Source of the DNA: JAKOQB01 sp036824465
GTDB lineage: Bacteria > Pseudomonadota > Gammaproteobacteria > Burkholderiales > Burkholderiaceae_F
Direction: 5' to 3'
Length of the DNA: 25,484 bases
Assembly (NCBI GenBank): GCA_036824465.1
Contig: DAITAC010000064.1
Span: 1 to 25,484 of the forward strand
Shown: positions 1 through 7,845 of the stretch, piece after piece
Position numbering within the stretch: the first letter of the stretch is position 1
How the letters are laid out: each line of letters opens with the position of its first letter
Notes under the pieces: generated by a model
Told to the model about the DNA's origin: nothing
The model's database searches: none
Seen by the model: the letters and a program-made list of their open reading frames with translations, nothing else
Position numbers and translations under genes: made by a program

Positions 1-506
1 TCAACCGGCGGCCCGTGCCATGTGTCGTCGCGCGGGCGAGCGCGCGCCAATGCCTGATCAGCCTCACACCAGCCTTCGCACGCGTTGCGTCCCGGGCGGC
101 GGCGCCAGAGATTAAGCAGCCCCTTGCACTTTGCATAGAAGCGGAAGAATCGCAGAACACTGCGGCGCTCCGCTGGAAGCAATCGATGTGCGCTGCAGAT
201 GAGTTTGTCGTCGGTCATGCCGCGGTCGGTCAGAACCACGGCCCCCCACGCCTTGACCCGTATCCGCGTTCCGAGCGGCAGGCGCGGTCCAAGCACGACA
301 GCGTCCAGCAGATCGTCTTCAAGTCCCAGCAATCCCGGCACGGAGCCATAGTTGAACGGGCATGGCAGGGGCGAGATGAAGTCCACGTGGCCGGTGGAAC
401 CGCGCTTGAGAAGACTGCCGCGCGGAACCTCGATGACGACCTCGACCTCCGGCGGGTCCAGCGATGCCGCGCCGGCTAGGTTCGAGTTGTCGTTCGCATC
501 GTTCAC
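1..506 (-). CDS. Divergent family-I inorganic pyrophosphatase-like protein (3' end cut by window)
   Basis: Begins at a GTG (complement 504-506), six codons after an in-frame TGA, and stays open to the window edge (168 codons seen). It matches the family-I soluble pyrophosphatase pattern, which hydrolyses PPi to phosphate in the cytoplasm. Visible landmarks are VVIEVPRGS (Glu26), Lys34, PFNYG (Tyr53), EDDLLD (Asp65, Asp68) and TDRGMTDDK (Asp94, Asp99, Lys101). Compared with E. coli Ppa, the usual KYE is KRG, the Arg after the first strand (Arg43) is Phe, and the first Asp of DGDPxD is Glu. The C-terminal part carries FFRFYAKCKGLLN, like the family's FFxxYKxLE, followed by an Arg/Cys-rich tail. 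The metal-binding Asp set is mostly kept but several phosphate-binding residues are lost, so catalytic activity is uncertain. It is divergent from the DUF1615 gene, with about 150 bases between. Confidence 0.72.
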   Translation of the reverse strand, partial: MNDANDNSNLAGAASLDPPEVEVVIEVPRGSLLKRGSTGHVDFISPLPCPFNYGSVPGLLGLEDDLLDAVVLGPRLPLGTRIRVKAWGAVVLTDRGMTDDKLICSAHRLLPAERRSVLRFFRFYAKCKGLLNLWRRRPGRNACEGWCEADQALARARPRDDTWHGPPV

Positions 507-657
507 GGCCCGAGCGTACCCTCAGTTCGTAGGCCCTGGCGCCAGAGTTTCCCCGCGTGATCCTGAGCGGCGAAGCGCAGTGCATCTGTCCGCTACAGTC
601 GAACCTCAACGCGGCTGAACCGTTACGCCCAGCTCATCAGCGAATTCCTCCTCAACG

Positions 658-1830
658 ATGTCCGTCCCGCCCCGCTCCGTTCGTTGGCTTGCCGCTCTGA
701 GCGCGATCACGCTCTTCGGCTGCGCCGTTGACGAAGGTGTGCGCGGTCCGTTACCTCCGCGCCCGGCCGACGTGCGCGCCCAGATTGCAGGCCTGCTGCC
801 GGCCAACATGGCGGATCGCGCAGGATGGGCGGTCGACATCCATGCGGCGTTCACCGCATTGGGCATCCCGCCCAATCCGTCCAACATCTGCGCGGTGCTC
901 GCAATCACTGAGCAGGAGTCGAGTTTTCAGGCCGATCCGTCGGTGCCCAACCTCGGGCGCATCGCGCGCGAGGAAATCGACCGCCGTGCGGATCGTCTGG
1001 GCGTGCCCAAACTGGCGGTCGACGTGGCGCTGAAACTTTCGTCGCCCAACGGCAGGAGCTATGGCGAGCGGATCGAGGCGGTCAGGACCGAGCAGGAACT
1101 GAGCCTGATCTACGAGGACTTCATCGGCATGGTGCCAATGGGCAAGCGGCTCTTCTCCGACTACAACCCGGTACGCACCGGCGGTCCGATGCAGGTGAGC
1201 ATCGCGTTCGCCGAGCAGCACGTGCGTGCGCGTCCGTATCCCTATCCGGTGGAAAGCTCGATCCGGCACGAAGTGTTCACGCGTCGCGGCGGCCTGTACT
1301 TCGGCATCGCGCATCTGCTCGACTACGCAGCCCCGTACGACAAACCTCTTTATCGGTTTGCCGACTTCAACGCCGGCCGCTACGCCAGCCGCAACGCCGC
1401 GTTCCAGGGCGCGGTGAGCCTGGCCTCGGGCATTCCGCTCGTGCTCGATGGCGATCTGGTTCGCCACGGCAGCGACGCGGGAACCAGACCCGGCAGCACC
1501 GAGCTTGCGGTGCGCTCGCTCAACCGCCACCTCGACATGAGCGAGGCCGCAATCCGGCGCGCGCTCGAGCAGGGCGAGAGCGCCGAGTTCGAGCGCAGCA
1601 CACTTTACCGGCGCGTGTTTGAACTGGCCGAAAAGATCGAGGGCCGGGGGCTGCCGCGCGCGGTGGTGCCGAACATCGAACTGAAAAGCCCCAAGATCAC
1701 GCGCAAGCTCACCACCGACTGGTTTGCCAACCGCGTCGACAGCCGGCACCGTCGCTGCCTTGCGCGTGCGGCGGCCGCAGCGGCGGCGGACGACTGGCAG
1801 AGATCTGCGCTTGCGGTCCAGTTCGACTGA
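658..1830 (+). CDS. DUF1615-family lipoprotein with lytic-transglycosylase-like motifs
   Basis: A 390-residue protein with a lipoprotein signal: Arg-rich start, hydrophobic stretch and a lipobox ending LFGC at Cys22, so probably anchored in the outer membrane. The body fits the DUF1615 family, to which E. coli YaiW belongs. Three motifs recall the SLT/lysozyme-like fold of lytic transglycosylases: EQESSF with Glu87 as the possible catalytic acid, GGPMQVS at about residues 175-181, and ADFNAGRY further on. A peptidoglycan-cleaving or -binding role is an inference from these motifs. The start at the ATG is supported by the signal peptide, although no good Shine-Dalgarno precedes it. The C-terminus ends in an Ala-rich run. 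It is convergent with the DUF427 gene, leaving 61 bases between the stops. Confidence 0.83.
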   Translation: MSVPPRSVRWLAALSAITLFGCAVDEGVRGPLPPRPADVRAQIAGLLPANMADRAGWAVDIHAAFTALGIPPNPSNICAVLAITEQESSFQADPSVPNLGRIAREEIDRRADRLGVPKLAVDVALKLSSPNGRSYGERIEAVRTEQELSLIYEDFIGMVPMGKRLFSDYNPVRTGGPMQVSIAFAEQHVRARPYPYPVESSIRHEVFTRRGGLYFGIAHLLDYAAPYDKPLYRFADFNAGRYASRNAAFQGAVSLASGIPLVLDGDLVRHGSDAGTRPGSTELAVRSLNRHLDMSEAAIRRALEQGESAEFERSTLYRRVFELAEKIEGRGLPRAVVPNIELKSPKITRKLTTDWFANRVDSRHRRCLARAAAAAAADDWQRSALAVQFD

Positions 1831-1891
1831 CGGCGCACTGCCCGACACAACATTGCTGTCACGGTTGATGTGACCGCCTTCACGCCGCGCG

Positions 1892-2173
1892 CTACGCCGT
1901 CACCTTGACGCCCTTCCAGAATGCAACGCGGCCGCGGATCTGCTTTGCCGCGTCCTTCGGCTCGGCGTAGTACCACACAGCATCCCGGTTTTGCCTGCCG
2001 GCGACATCCAGCGAGTAGTAGTTCGCGGTGCCTTTCCATGAGCACACGGTGGTCGTGCCGCTTGGCCGCAGGTAATCAGCCTTGACGCTGGCCAGCGGAA
2101 AGTAGTGATTCCCGTCGACCACCACGGTGTCGTCCGACTCCGCGATGACGGCACCGTTCCAGATCGCCTTCAC
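1892..2173 (-). CDS. DUF427 family protein
   Basis: A small 93-residue protein starting VKAIWNGAVIAES and ending FWKGVKVTA. The sequence has the DUF427 hallmarks: WNG near the start, a DDTVVVDGNHYFP segment, CSWKGTANYYSL in the middle and AVWYYAEP near the end. The biochemical function of this family is not established. The GTG start is chosen because the homology begins exactly there and a strong GAGGGAGA ribosome site lies five bases upstream. A longer in-frame ATG start (position 2302) would overlap the SDR gene and add residues that look like out-of-frame SDR sequence. It lies 31 bases after the SDR stop and is probably the last gene of the patatin-flavoprotein-SDR unit. Confidence 0.85.
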   Translation of the reverse strand: MKAIWNGAVIAESDDTVVVDGNHYFPLASVKADYLRPSGTTTVCSWKGTANYYSLDVAGRQNRDAVWYYAEPKDAAKQIRGRVAFWKGVKVTA

Positions 2174-2178
2174 GCGAT

Positions 2179-2186
2179 TCTCCCTC
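2179..2186 (-). promoter_or_regulatory. Ribosome binding site that fixes the DUF427 GTG start
   Basis: On the minus strand this reads GAGGGAGA, five bases before the GTG at 2171-2173. It supports the short DUF427 start over any upstream ATG. Confidence 0.6.
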
Positions 2187-2204
2187 GGGCGAATTGCGCC
2201 ATGC

Positions 2205-2930
2205 TCAGTATCTGGCGCGCCCGCCTGACATGTCGAACACCGCGCCCGTGTTGAAACTGCAGGCATCGCTGCACAACCACGCGACGAGGTGCGCGACTTC
2301 ATCGGCGGAGCCGAGTCGCTTCAGCGGACTGTCGTTGATCATCGTCTGTACCGCGTCCTCGCCCAGGTTGCGGATCATGTCGGTGTCGATCGGGCCCGGC
2401 GCTACGCAGTTGACAATGATTCCCGTGCCGGCCAACTCTCGTCCGAGCGCCTTGGTGAACGCCACAACGCCGCCGCTTGCGGCCGAGTAGGCGGCCAGTT
2501 TTGCCAGCCCTTCCTTGCCTGCCAGCGAACCCAGGTTGACGATGCGGCCACCACCCGAGCGGCGCATGTGCGGCACCACCAGTTGCGCGACCTGCATCAT
2601 GCCGATCAGATTGACCTGGATGATCCGCTGCCAGTCGGCCGGCTCGTGCGCGTCGAACGCATGCAGCGTGCCGAGATAGCCGGCGTTGTTGACGAGGATG
2701 TCGATGCGCTGCTTCTGCTCGACGATCTCGCCGAGGGCGCATTCGATCTGGTCGCGCCGGGTCACGTTGACCGCCCGCGATTCGATCCCGGCGCATTCGA
2801 TCGGGTTCGTGTCCCACACTCGCACGCGAGCACCGGACTTCGCAAGCCGCTCGGCGACAGCCCTGCCGATACCCCGCGCGCCGCCGGTGACGATTGCCGT
2901 CTTCCCGGACAAGTCGTATGACACTGGCAT
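2205..2930 (-). CDS. SDR-family oxidoreductase lacking the catalytic lysine
   Basis: A 241-residue classical short-chain dehydrogenase of FabG type. The cofactor motif TGGARGIG is at residues 15-22. Asp40 ends the second strand (VRVWDTNP), where an acidic residue usually favours NAD(H). NNAG is at 81-84, the structural Asn at 107, the catalytic Ser at 135 and Tyr at 148. The usual YxxxK reads YSAAS, so Ser152 replaces the lysine that normally completes the active site. The rest of the helix (GGVVAFTKALGREL) and the NCVAPGPIDTDM segment are well conserved, so this is not a decayed gene overall. A GGGAGG site lies just upstream of the ATG. It sits between the flavoprotein and DUF427 genes on the same strand. 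The substrate is unknown. Confidence 0.88.
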   Translation of the reverse strand: MPVSYDLSGKTAIVTGGARGIGRAVAERLAKSGARVRVWDTNPIECAGIESRAVNVTRRDQIECALGEIVEQKQRIDILVNNAGYLGTLHAFDAHEPADWQRIIQVNLIGMMQVAQLVVPHMRRSGGGRIVNLGSLAGKEGLAKLAAYSAASGGVVAFTKALGRELAGTGIIVNCVAPGPIDTDMIRNLGEDAVQTMINDSPLKRLGSADEVAHLVAWLCSDACSFNTGAVFDMSGGRARY

Positions 2931-3007
2931 ACGAGCCTCCCTGGATCCGCTGGAACAACGGGAGGATAAAGCGGCGCGGCCACCGCAAAGAGATCACCGC
3001 GCGCGAC

Positions 3008-4396
3008 CTACGCGTCGAGCGCGAGAAAAACGTTGTTCAAGCCCTCCGCCAATGTCGGGTGCGCGAAGATCGCTTCCTTCAGCACCGTGTACGGCATCTT
3101 GCCCAGCATCGCAATCTGCAGCATCGACATGATTTCGCCGCCTTCGACGCCGAAGACGGTGCAGCCGAGGATCTGGTCGTTCTTTGAATCAACGATCACC
3201 TTCAGAAAGCCCCGTGACTCGCTCATCTCGAGCGCGCGCGCGATGCCATTCATGCCGATCCTGGCGACGCGGACATCGAGTCCGCGTTTGCGCGCTTCGG
3301 TTTCGTTCAAGCCGACGCTCGCCAGCTGCGGATCGGTGAACACAGTGTTCGGCACCATGCGGTCGCCGAGTCTGGCGTCGATACCGAGTATCCAACGGTC
3401 GCGCAGGATGCGGAAGTCGTCGTACGAGATGTGCGTGAACTGCGGGCCGCCCTTGACATCGCCCACTGCAAAGATGCCCGGCACGTTCGTTTGCAGTGTC
3501 GAATCCACGGTCACATAGCCGCGGTCCGCTGTGATCCCGGCGGCGGCGAGATTCAGATCATCCGTATTCGGCTTGCGACCGGTGGCGACAAGCAGATGCG
3601 AACCGCGCACGGTCTGCACAGTGCCGTCTTTCTTGTAGTGCACACCGATGTCGCCGCGCCCGCCGTCGACGCGTTCGACCAGCGCGTCGCATTCGATGCG
3701 GAGTCCATCCTCTTCGAGCACCTGGCGCAGCGCCGCGCCGACATCCTCGTCATCACGAGCCGCCAGCCGCGGCGCGCCTTCCAGCACTGTCACCGCAGCG
3801 CCGAAACGGCGAAACATCTGTGCGAATTCGAGCCCGATGAAGCCGCCGCCGAGCACGATCAGATGCTGTGGCAGCTCGGTCAATTCCATGATCGAAGAAG
3901 AGTCGAGCGCGGGAACGTCCGGCAGACCGGGGATCGGTGGTATCGACGGCCGCCCACCCGTGTTGATGACGATCTTCGGGGCGGTAAACGAGCGCTGGCC
4001 GCCATCGCGCAGTGCAACCTCGACCGTCTTCGCATCGGCGAAACGCGCGATGCCAAAGATCAACTCCAGGTTCCCGGTCTTCTGTAACCGCTGCGTACCG
4101 TAGTTGCGAAAGCGCTCGACAATGCCGCGCTTGCGCGCGATGACGCGCTGCATGTCGACGCGCACCGGCCCCGCATCGACGCCGAAGTCGGCCGCGCGCC
4201 GCGCCAGGTAGGCGACACGCGCGCTGGCAACCATCGTCTTGGTCGGTGTGCAGCCGACGTTGATGCAGGTCCCGCCGACGTGTTCACGTTCGACGATGGC
4301 AGTCTTCCAGCCGGCCTTGGCAAGCGCGAGCGCGAGCGGCTTGCCGGCCTGCCCGCTGCCGAGGATCAATGCATCGACGCTTTCGATCGCGGGCAT
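3008..4396 (-). CDS. FAD-dependent pyridine nucleotide-disulfide oxidoreductase, mercuric reductase-like
   Basis: A 462-residue class-I flavoprotein disulfide reductase. The FAD-binding GSGQAG is at 13-18 and the redox-active disulfide GGTCINVGCTPTK has Cys44 and Cys49. The NAD(P)-binding motif is GGGFIGLEFA in the middle, followed by the second FAD motif FAVGDVKGG. The C-terminal dimer segment ends HPTLAEGLNNVF, with His446 and Glu451 as the active-site pair. The HPTLAEGLNN ending resembles the mercuric-reductase-like/RclA subgroup rather than lipoamide dehydrogenase. There is no N-terminal heavy-metal domain and no C-terminal Cys pair, so mercury reduction is not expected. The start is the ATG preceded by GGAGGAG; an upstream in-frame ATG at 4438 lacks that and would overlap the patatin stop. 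It follows the patatin gene by 44 bases. Confidence 0.9.
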   Translation of the reverse strand: MPAIESVDALILGSGQAGKPLALALAKAGWKTAIVEREHVGGTCINVGCTPTKTMVASARVAYLARRAADFGVDAGPVRVDMQRVIARKRGIVERFRNYGTQRLQKTGNLELIFGIARFADAKTVEVALRDGGQRSFTAPKIVINTGGRPSIPPIPGLPDVPALDSSSIMELTELPQHLIVLGGGFIGLEFAQMFRRFGAAVTVLEGAPRLAARDDEDVGAALRQVLEEDGLRIECDALVERVDGGRGDIGVHYKKDGTVQTVRGSHLLVATGRKPNTDDLNLAAAGITADRGYVTVDSTLQTNVPGIFAVGDVKGGPQFTHISYDDFRILRDRWILGIDARLGDRMVPNTVFTDPQLASVGLNETEARKRGLDVRVARIGMNGIARALEMSESRGFLKVIVDSKNDQILGCTVFGVEGGEIMSMLQIAMLGKMPYTVLKEAIFAHPTLAEGLNNVFLALDA

Positions 4397-4401
4397 GGCG
4401 T

Positions 4402-4408
4402 CTCCTCC
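4402..4408 (-). promoter_or_regulatory. Ribosome binding site that fixes the flavoprotein start
   Basis: Minus-strand GGAGGAG, five bases before the ATG at 4394-4396. It decides the start over the longer frame beginning at 4438. Confidence 0.65.
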
Positions 4409-4440
4409 GGGTCCGCGTGAGTGCGAGACAGCGCACAACG

Positions 4441-5616
4441 CTACATCATCTGTTCCGTCGAATTGTGATCATGCACCAGCACGCCTTCGATCGGATCGAC
4501 CGCGCCGGTCCACGGCTGCTCGGCGATTGCTTCCTTCGTGTCGCGATAACCCGCCTGGCAGCGGGCACGAATCCCAGCCTCGGTGAAGTCGATGTCCTTG
4601 GTGTGGTCCTCGGCCTCCAGCCGCGGCGCGTGCAGGTGCACGATATGCATCGTCGTGCGGCATCCCCACGACAGCAGTTCGCGCACTTCGGCGCTGTCGC
4701 GTTTCGATTCGGGCAGCCGCTGGCCAAGCTCGGTGATGATGTGGCGCAACCGGTGGATCTGCTTCTGTCGCGCAATGTGAGTGGCGGCGCGGCTGGCGTA
4801 CTGAATCTCCTTCTGCCGTCCCAGGACCTGCCAGATCGACTCAGGTTCGGAGCCACTGGGATTCCATAACTGGATCGCAAAGATGGTGGAGCTGCGGCGC
4901 GGGTTGTCGTCGAGCACCGCTTCGATCGGCGTGTTGGAGTAAACGCCGCCGTCCCAGTACGGCTCATCATCGATGCGCACCGCCGGGAATGCCGGCGGCA
5001 GCGCGCCGGAGGCCATCACGTGTTCGGCGGCGAGTGTCTCCTCGCGGCTGTCGAAGTAGCGCATCTCGCCGGTGCGCGCATTGACCGCGCCCACCGTCAG
5101 GCGCGGTGCATCGGCATTCGCGCGCGCGAAGTCGACGTGCTCCATCAGTGTTTCGTGCAACGGCGAGGTGTCGTAGAACGCCGCGTGATCCGCACCCAGC
5201 GGTGTCTGCAGGCCCCACCAAGACGATGGGTTGGGCTTGAAGAACCCCGGCACACCCTGCGTCATGATGCTCAGATTGGATAGCGGATTGAGCACGCCCG
5301 GCGCGGTGACCATCATCGGAAATGGCGACTGCCATTCGAGCACGTCCCAGAACGCATGCATCTGCTTGAGCCGGTCTTGCGGTTTGTTGCCCGCGATCAA
5401 CGCCGCGTTGATCGCGCCGATCGAGGTGCCGATCACCCAGTCGGGTTCAATGCCGGCCTCGTGCATCGCCTGATAAACACCGATCTGATAGGCGCCCAGC
5501 GCGCCGCCACCCTGCAGCACCAGCACGATCTGGCCCGGTGGGCGGGCAGTATTGGCGCTGGATTTCGCCGCACCGTTGCCGCGCGGCACTGCTTTCTTCG
5601 ATGCACGGCGAGCCAT
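4441..5616 (-). CDS. Patatin-like phospholipase
   Basis: A 391-residue patatin-domain acyl hydrolase. The oxyanion-hole motif GGGALG is at 36-41, the nucleophile elbow GTSIG at 63-67 (Ser65), and the catalytic Asp at 222 in DGGVYSN. Together they give a complete Ser-Asp dyad. The long C-terminal part, with RQKEIQYASRAATHIARQK and later segments, matches the larger bacterial patatins that carry a DUF3734-type extension. The first 28 residues are rich in Lys, Arg, Ala and Ser and show no hydrophobic signal, so the protein is probably cytoplasmic or associated with membranes or storage granules. Minus-strand AGGGAG lies before the ATG. It is the first gene of a four-gene minus-strand unit with the flavoprotein, SDR and DUF427 genes. 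Relatives of this patatin group are often found near polyhydroxybutyrate genes, but nothing here proves that link. Confidence 0.9.
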   Translation of the reverse strand: MARRASKKAVPRGNGAAKSSANTARPPGQIVLVLQGGGALGAYQIGVYQAMHEAGIEPDWVIGTSIGAINAALIAGNKPQDRLKQMHAFWDVLEWQSPFPMMVTAPGVLNPLSNLSIMTQGVPGFFKPNPSSWWGLQTPLGADHAAFYDTSPLHETLMEHVDFARANADAPRLTVGAVNARTGEMRYFDSREETLAAEHVMASGALPPAFPAVRIDDEPYWDGGVYSNTPIEAVLDDNPRRSSTIFAIQLWNPSGSEPESIWQVLGRQKEIQYASRAATHIARQKQIHRLRHIITELGQRLPESKRDSAEVRELLSWGCRTTMHIVHLHAPRLEAEDHTKDIDFTEAGIRARCQAGYRDTKEAIAEQPWTGAVDPIEGVLVHDHNSTEQMM

Positions 5617-5646
5617 GCTTTTCTCCCTGAGCGAAATCGGTCGGCC

Positions 5647-5664
5647 GCCGGCACTTCCGCCGGC
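5647..5664. terminator. GC-rich hairpin between DUF302 and patatin genes
   Basis: GCCGGC, loop ACTTCC, GCCGGC: a perfect six-base stem in the 105-base gap downstream of the DUF302 stop. There is no clear T-run, so a Rho-independent terminator is only possible. Confidence 0.2.
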
Positions 5665-5721
5665 TGCGCATTAGTCCCTGCACGCAGCGAAATCTTTCAT
5701 CGCCGCGCGATTGTGCGCGTG

Positions 5722-6207
5722 CTACCGGGCCGTGATGCTCGATGTGATCGACGCAATCACGCCACTGGCCGTCTTGAACGGCGCCTCGTTGCCGCCCGAG
5801 ATTCCGTGCCGGCGCGCGATCCACAGGAAGTCGGTGTACACCGCGGATACGTTGCCGGCAGCGTCTTCCTGAACCAGTAGTCGCACCGGCCAGTCGATAC
5901 CGGCTTCGGGCTTCCCATTGATGAATTGCGTGCCCAGCGGCGGGTTGCCGAAGACGAGCATCGTCGAACGCTTCAAAGGCAGCTTGACGCCGGCCTTGGC
6001 GGCCAACTGGGCTTGATCGATTTCACTGAAGAACATGATGCCCTTGTCGGCGATGTCCTTCTTCAGTCGCGCAATCGTCTCGTCGGTCGAATACGTGCTC
6101 CTCACACGCACGATGCCATCGTCGATCTGCGCTTGCGCAGAGGTGGATGCGATGGCGCCAATGGCGACGAGCAGGCCCAGGCCCAGTTTCACTAATCTGC
6201 TGAACAT
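5722..6207 (-). CDS. Secreted DUF302 family protein
   Basis: A 161-residue protein with a clear Sec signal: MFSRLVKL, a hydrophobic core LGLLVAIGAIAS, then a cleavage-type STSAQAQ at about residue 26. The mature part matches DUF302: STYSTDETIARLKKDIADKGIMFFSEIDQ, later TMLVFGNPPLGT, and PVRLLVQEDAAGNVSAVYTD. The family's function is not known; members occur both alone and fused to other domains. The start is the ATG preceded by AAGGAGGA, not the upstream in-frame ATG at 6279, whose extra residues have no signal character. It follows the DUF1622 gene by 38 bases and is the last gene of the MFS-DUF1622-DUF302 run. Confidence 0.88.
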   Translation of the reverse strand: MFSRLVKLGLGLLVAIGAIASTSAQAQIDDGIVRVRSTYSTDETIARLKKDIADKGIMFFSEIDQAQLAAKAGVKLPLKRSTMLVFGNPPLGTQFINGKPEAGIDWPVRLLVQEDAAGNVSAVYTDFLWIARRHGISGGNEAPFKTASGVIASITSSITAR

Positions 6208-6211
6208 GACT

Positions 6212-6219
6212 TCCTCCTT
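6212..6219 (-). promoter_or_regulatory. Ribosome binding site of the DUF302 gene
   Basis: Minus-strand AAGGAGGA four bases before the ATG at 6205-6207, a near-perfect Shine-Dalgarno. It fixes the start at the signal peptide. Confidence 0.65.
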
Positions 6220-6245
6220 GAGTGATCGCCGGACAATCCGGCGGA

Positions 6246-6599
6246 TTACGAATGGATTTCCCTGGCGGCGCGCTGCCACGGCCAGTGGCCTTCAAGCTCG
6301 AGCGCCAGCGCCCAGCTCAGAAAGGTCCGGATCGCGACGATCACGGCGAGCACCTGCACGCTTTCCATCGTCGGCGTGAAGGCAACGGTGCGCACGATGT
6401 CGGCGGCGACCAGCACCTCGAGTCCCAGCAGGATGGCGCGGCCCAGGTCCTGGCGGTAGCGCTGCAGTCGCGCCGCACCGTCGATATTGCGAATCGCGAC
6501 ATAGCGTCCGCTCGCGATCAGCAATCCGCCGATGATCAGCACCACGCCCGCAACCTCGGCCGCGGTGCCGGCAATCTCGATGAATTCGCGCACCGTCAT
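6246..6599 (-). CDS. DUF1622 family membrane protein
   Basis: A 117-residue inner-membrane protein with three hydrophobic segments: about 12-31 (AAEVAGVVLIIGGLLIAS), 55-72 around ILLGLEVLVAADIVRTV, and 80-100 (VQVLAVIVAIRTFLSWAL). The DLGRAILLGLEVLVAADIVRT stretch is the DUF1622 signature. The function is unknown. The start ATG follows GGGGACC on the minus strand. It lies 11 bases after the MFS stop and 38 bases before the DUF302 gene, so the three are probably co-transcribed. Confidence 0.87.
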   Translation of the reverse strand: MTVREFIEIAGTAAEVAGVVLIIGGLLIASGRYVAIRNIDGAARLQRYRQDLGRAILLGLEVLVAADIVRTVAFTPTMESVQVLAVIVAIRTFLSWALALELEGHWPWQRAAREIHS

Positions 6600-6610
6600 C
6601 GTGGTCCCCG

Positions 6611-7843
6611 TTACGCGATCGCCGGCCGCAGTTGCGGCTCGGGGATCTTCAACTGCGTAGCGAGCAGAGCCGCCAACACAAGCGCGATCCCGACGCCAGC
6701 CACGACCGCGCCCCAGCCCAGACCATCAAACACCTGACCCAGCACGGCGGCACCAACCAGACCCCCGAGGAAATAGCTGGCCAGGTAGATGCCGTTGGCC
6801 GAGGCGCGATCAGTGGTCGCGGCACGACCGACGAACCCGGTCGTCGTGGCTTGTGCAAAGAAGGTTCCGACCGCGACCAGCACCATGCCGGCGAGCACCG
6901 CGGGCAGATTCGGAGTCACCAGCAATGGCAGCCCCAGCACTGCGACCGCGATTCCGGCGAAGCATGCGGGCCGCACGCCGAACTTCGCGACGAGTTTGCC
7001 TGCGATCGGTGTGGTGAACATCGACGGCAGGAACACGAAGTAGACGATGCCGAGCGCCATCGGCGCAAGTTCGAGCGGGGCACGCCGTAAGACGAAGTTC
7101 ACGTAGGTGAACACACCGAGGAACACGAACAGGATCAGGAAGCCGAGCGCAAACGCCACGCGCAGCGATGGATTGCGCAGATGCTCGGCATAGACCGACC
7201 ACGGCGAACGCGCATCGGACATCGGCATCAGCACCGACGGCGTTCGGCTCAGCGTGAAATGGACCAGCACTGCCCCCGCGAGATTGAGCACGGAGAAGAC
7301 GTAGAAGTTGCCGGCCAGCCCGAGCGTGTCGGCCAGCGTGGCCGATATCAGGCGACCGAAAAGGTTGCTCGCGACATTGCCGGTGATGTAGGCAGCGAAC
7401 GCGCCGGCGACTTCCGCGCCGTTGCAATGCTCGGACAGGTACGCGAGCATCAGCGTGAACGCGGCCGACATGCAGAGGCCCTGCGCGATGCGCAGCCAGG
7501 TGAACGTGGTCAAGTCCGGTGCGACCGCGAGCAGCGCAGTCGGAATCGACAGCAGCGCGAGGCTGACCAGAATGCCCTTGCGACGATCGATGCGGTTGCT
7601 GAAATACGCAACCACCAGTCCGGAGATCGCCATGCCGATGGTGCTGGCGTTGACCGCGAAACCCATTGCCGCCGGCATCACCTTGTAGTGGCGCGCCAGT
7701 GACGGCAGGATCGCCTGCGTGGCAAAAAGATCGACCAGCGTGAGAAAGGCGGTCAGACCGATCAGCAACCGGCGCATCAGCACGGTGGTGGACGTATCGG
7801 GCGGCGCACCGGCGATGGCGCACACATCAACGTGGCTGGACAT
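6611..7843 (-). CDS. Major facilitator superfamily transporter
   Basis: A 410-residue polytopic membrane protein with about twelve hydrophobic segments. It carries the MFS loop motif between helices 2 and 3 (YFSNRIDRRKGILVS) and a typical helix-1 segment, LTAFLTLVDLFATQAILPSLA. The general shape resembles the YnfM/arabinose-efflux type drug:H+ antiporter group, but the substrate cannot be read from the sequence. The chosen ATG gives a 22-residue hydrophilic leader before helix 1. A later ATG at 7777 would also give an intact transporter, and a GTG at 7936 would run through the repeat element. No Shine-Dalgarno precedes the ATG; instead the heptad repeat element ends three bases before it. Eleven bases separate its stop from the DUF1622 start. 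Confidence 0.88.
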   Translation of the reverse strand: MSSHVDVCAIAGAPPDTSTTVLMRRLLIGLTAFLTLVDLFATQAILPSLARHYKVMPAAMGFAVNASTIGMAISGLVVAYFSNRIDRRKGILVSLALLSIPTALLAVAPDLTTFTWLRIAQGLCMSAAFTLMLAYLSEHCNGAEVAGAFAAYITGNVASNLFGRLISATLADTLGLAGNFYVFSVLNLAGAVLVHFTLSRTPSVLMPMSDARSPWSVYAEHLRNPSLRVAFALGFLILFVFLGVFTYVNFVLRRAPLELAPMALGIVYFVFLPSMFTTPIAGKLVAKFGVRPACFAGIAVAVLGLPLLVTPNLPAVLAGMVLVAVGTFFAQATTTGFVGRAATTDRASANGIYLASYFLGGLVGAAVLGQVFDGLGWGAVVAGVGIALVLAALLATQLKIPEPQLRPAIA

Positions 7844-7845
7844 GG

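Noticed and set aside
751..1848. A 365-codon minus-strand frame opposite the DUF1615 gene
   Set aside because: Arg/Ala/His-rich antisense frame with no family features, while the plus strand has a lipobox and motifs.
1831..1891. GTCAC-GTGAC hairpin between the convergent DUF1615 and DUF427 genes
   Set aside because: Five-base stem only and no T-run on either strand; not enough to call a terminator.
5926..6195. Plus-strand frame opposite the DUF302 gene
   Set aside because: The minus strand has a signal peptide, a strong AAGGAGGA site and family motifs; this frame is a shadow.
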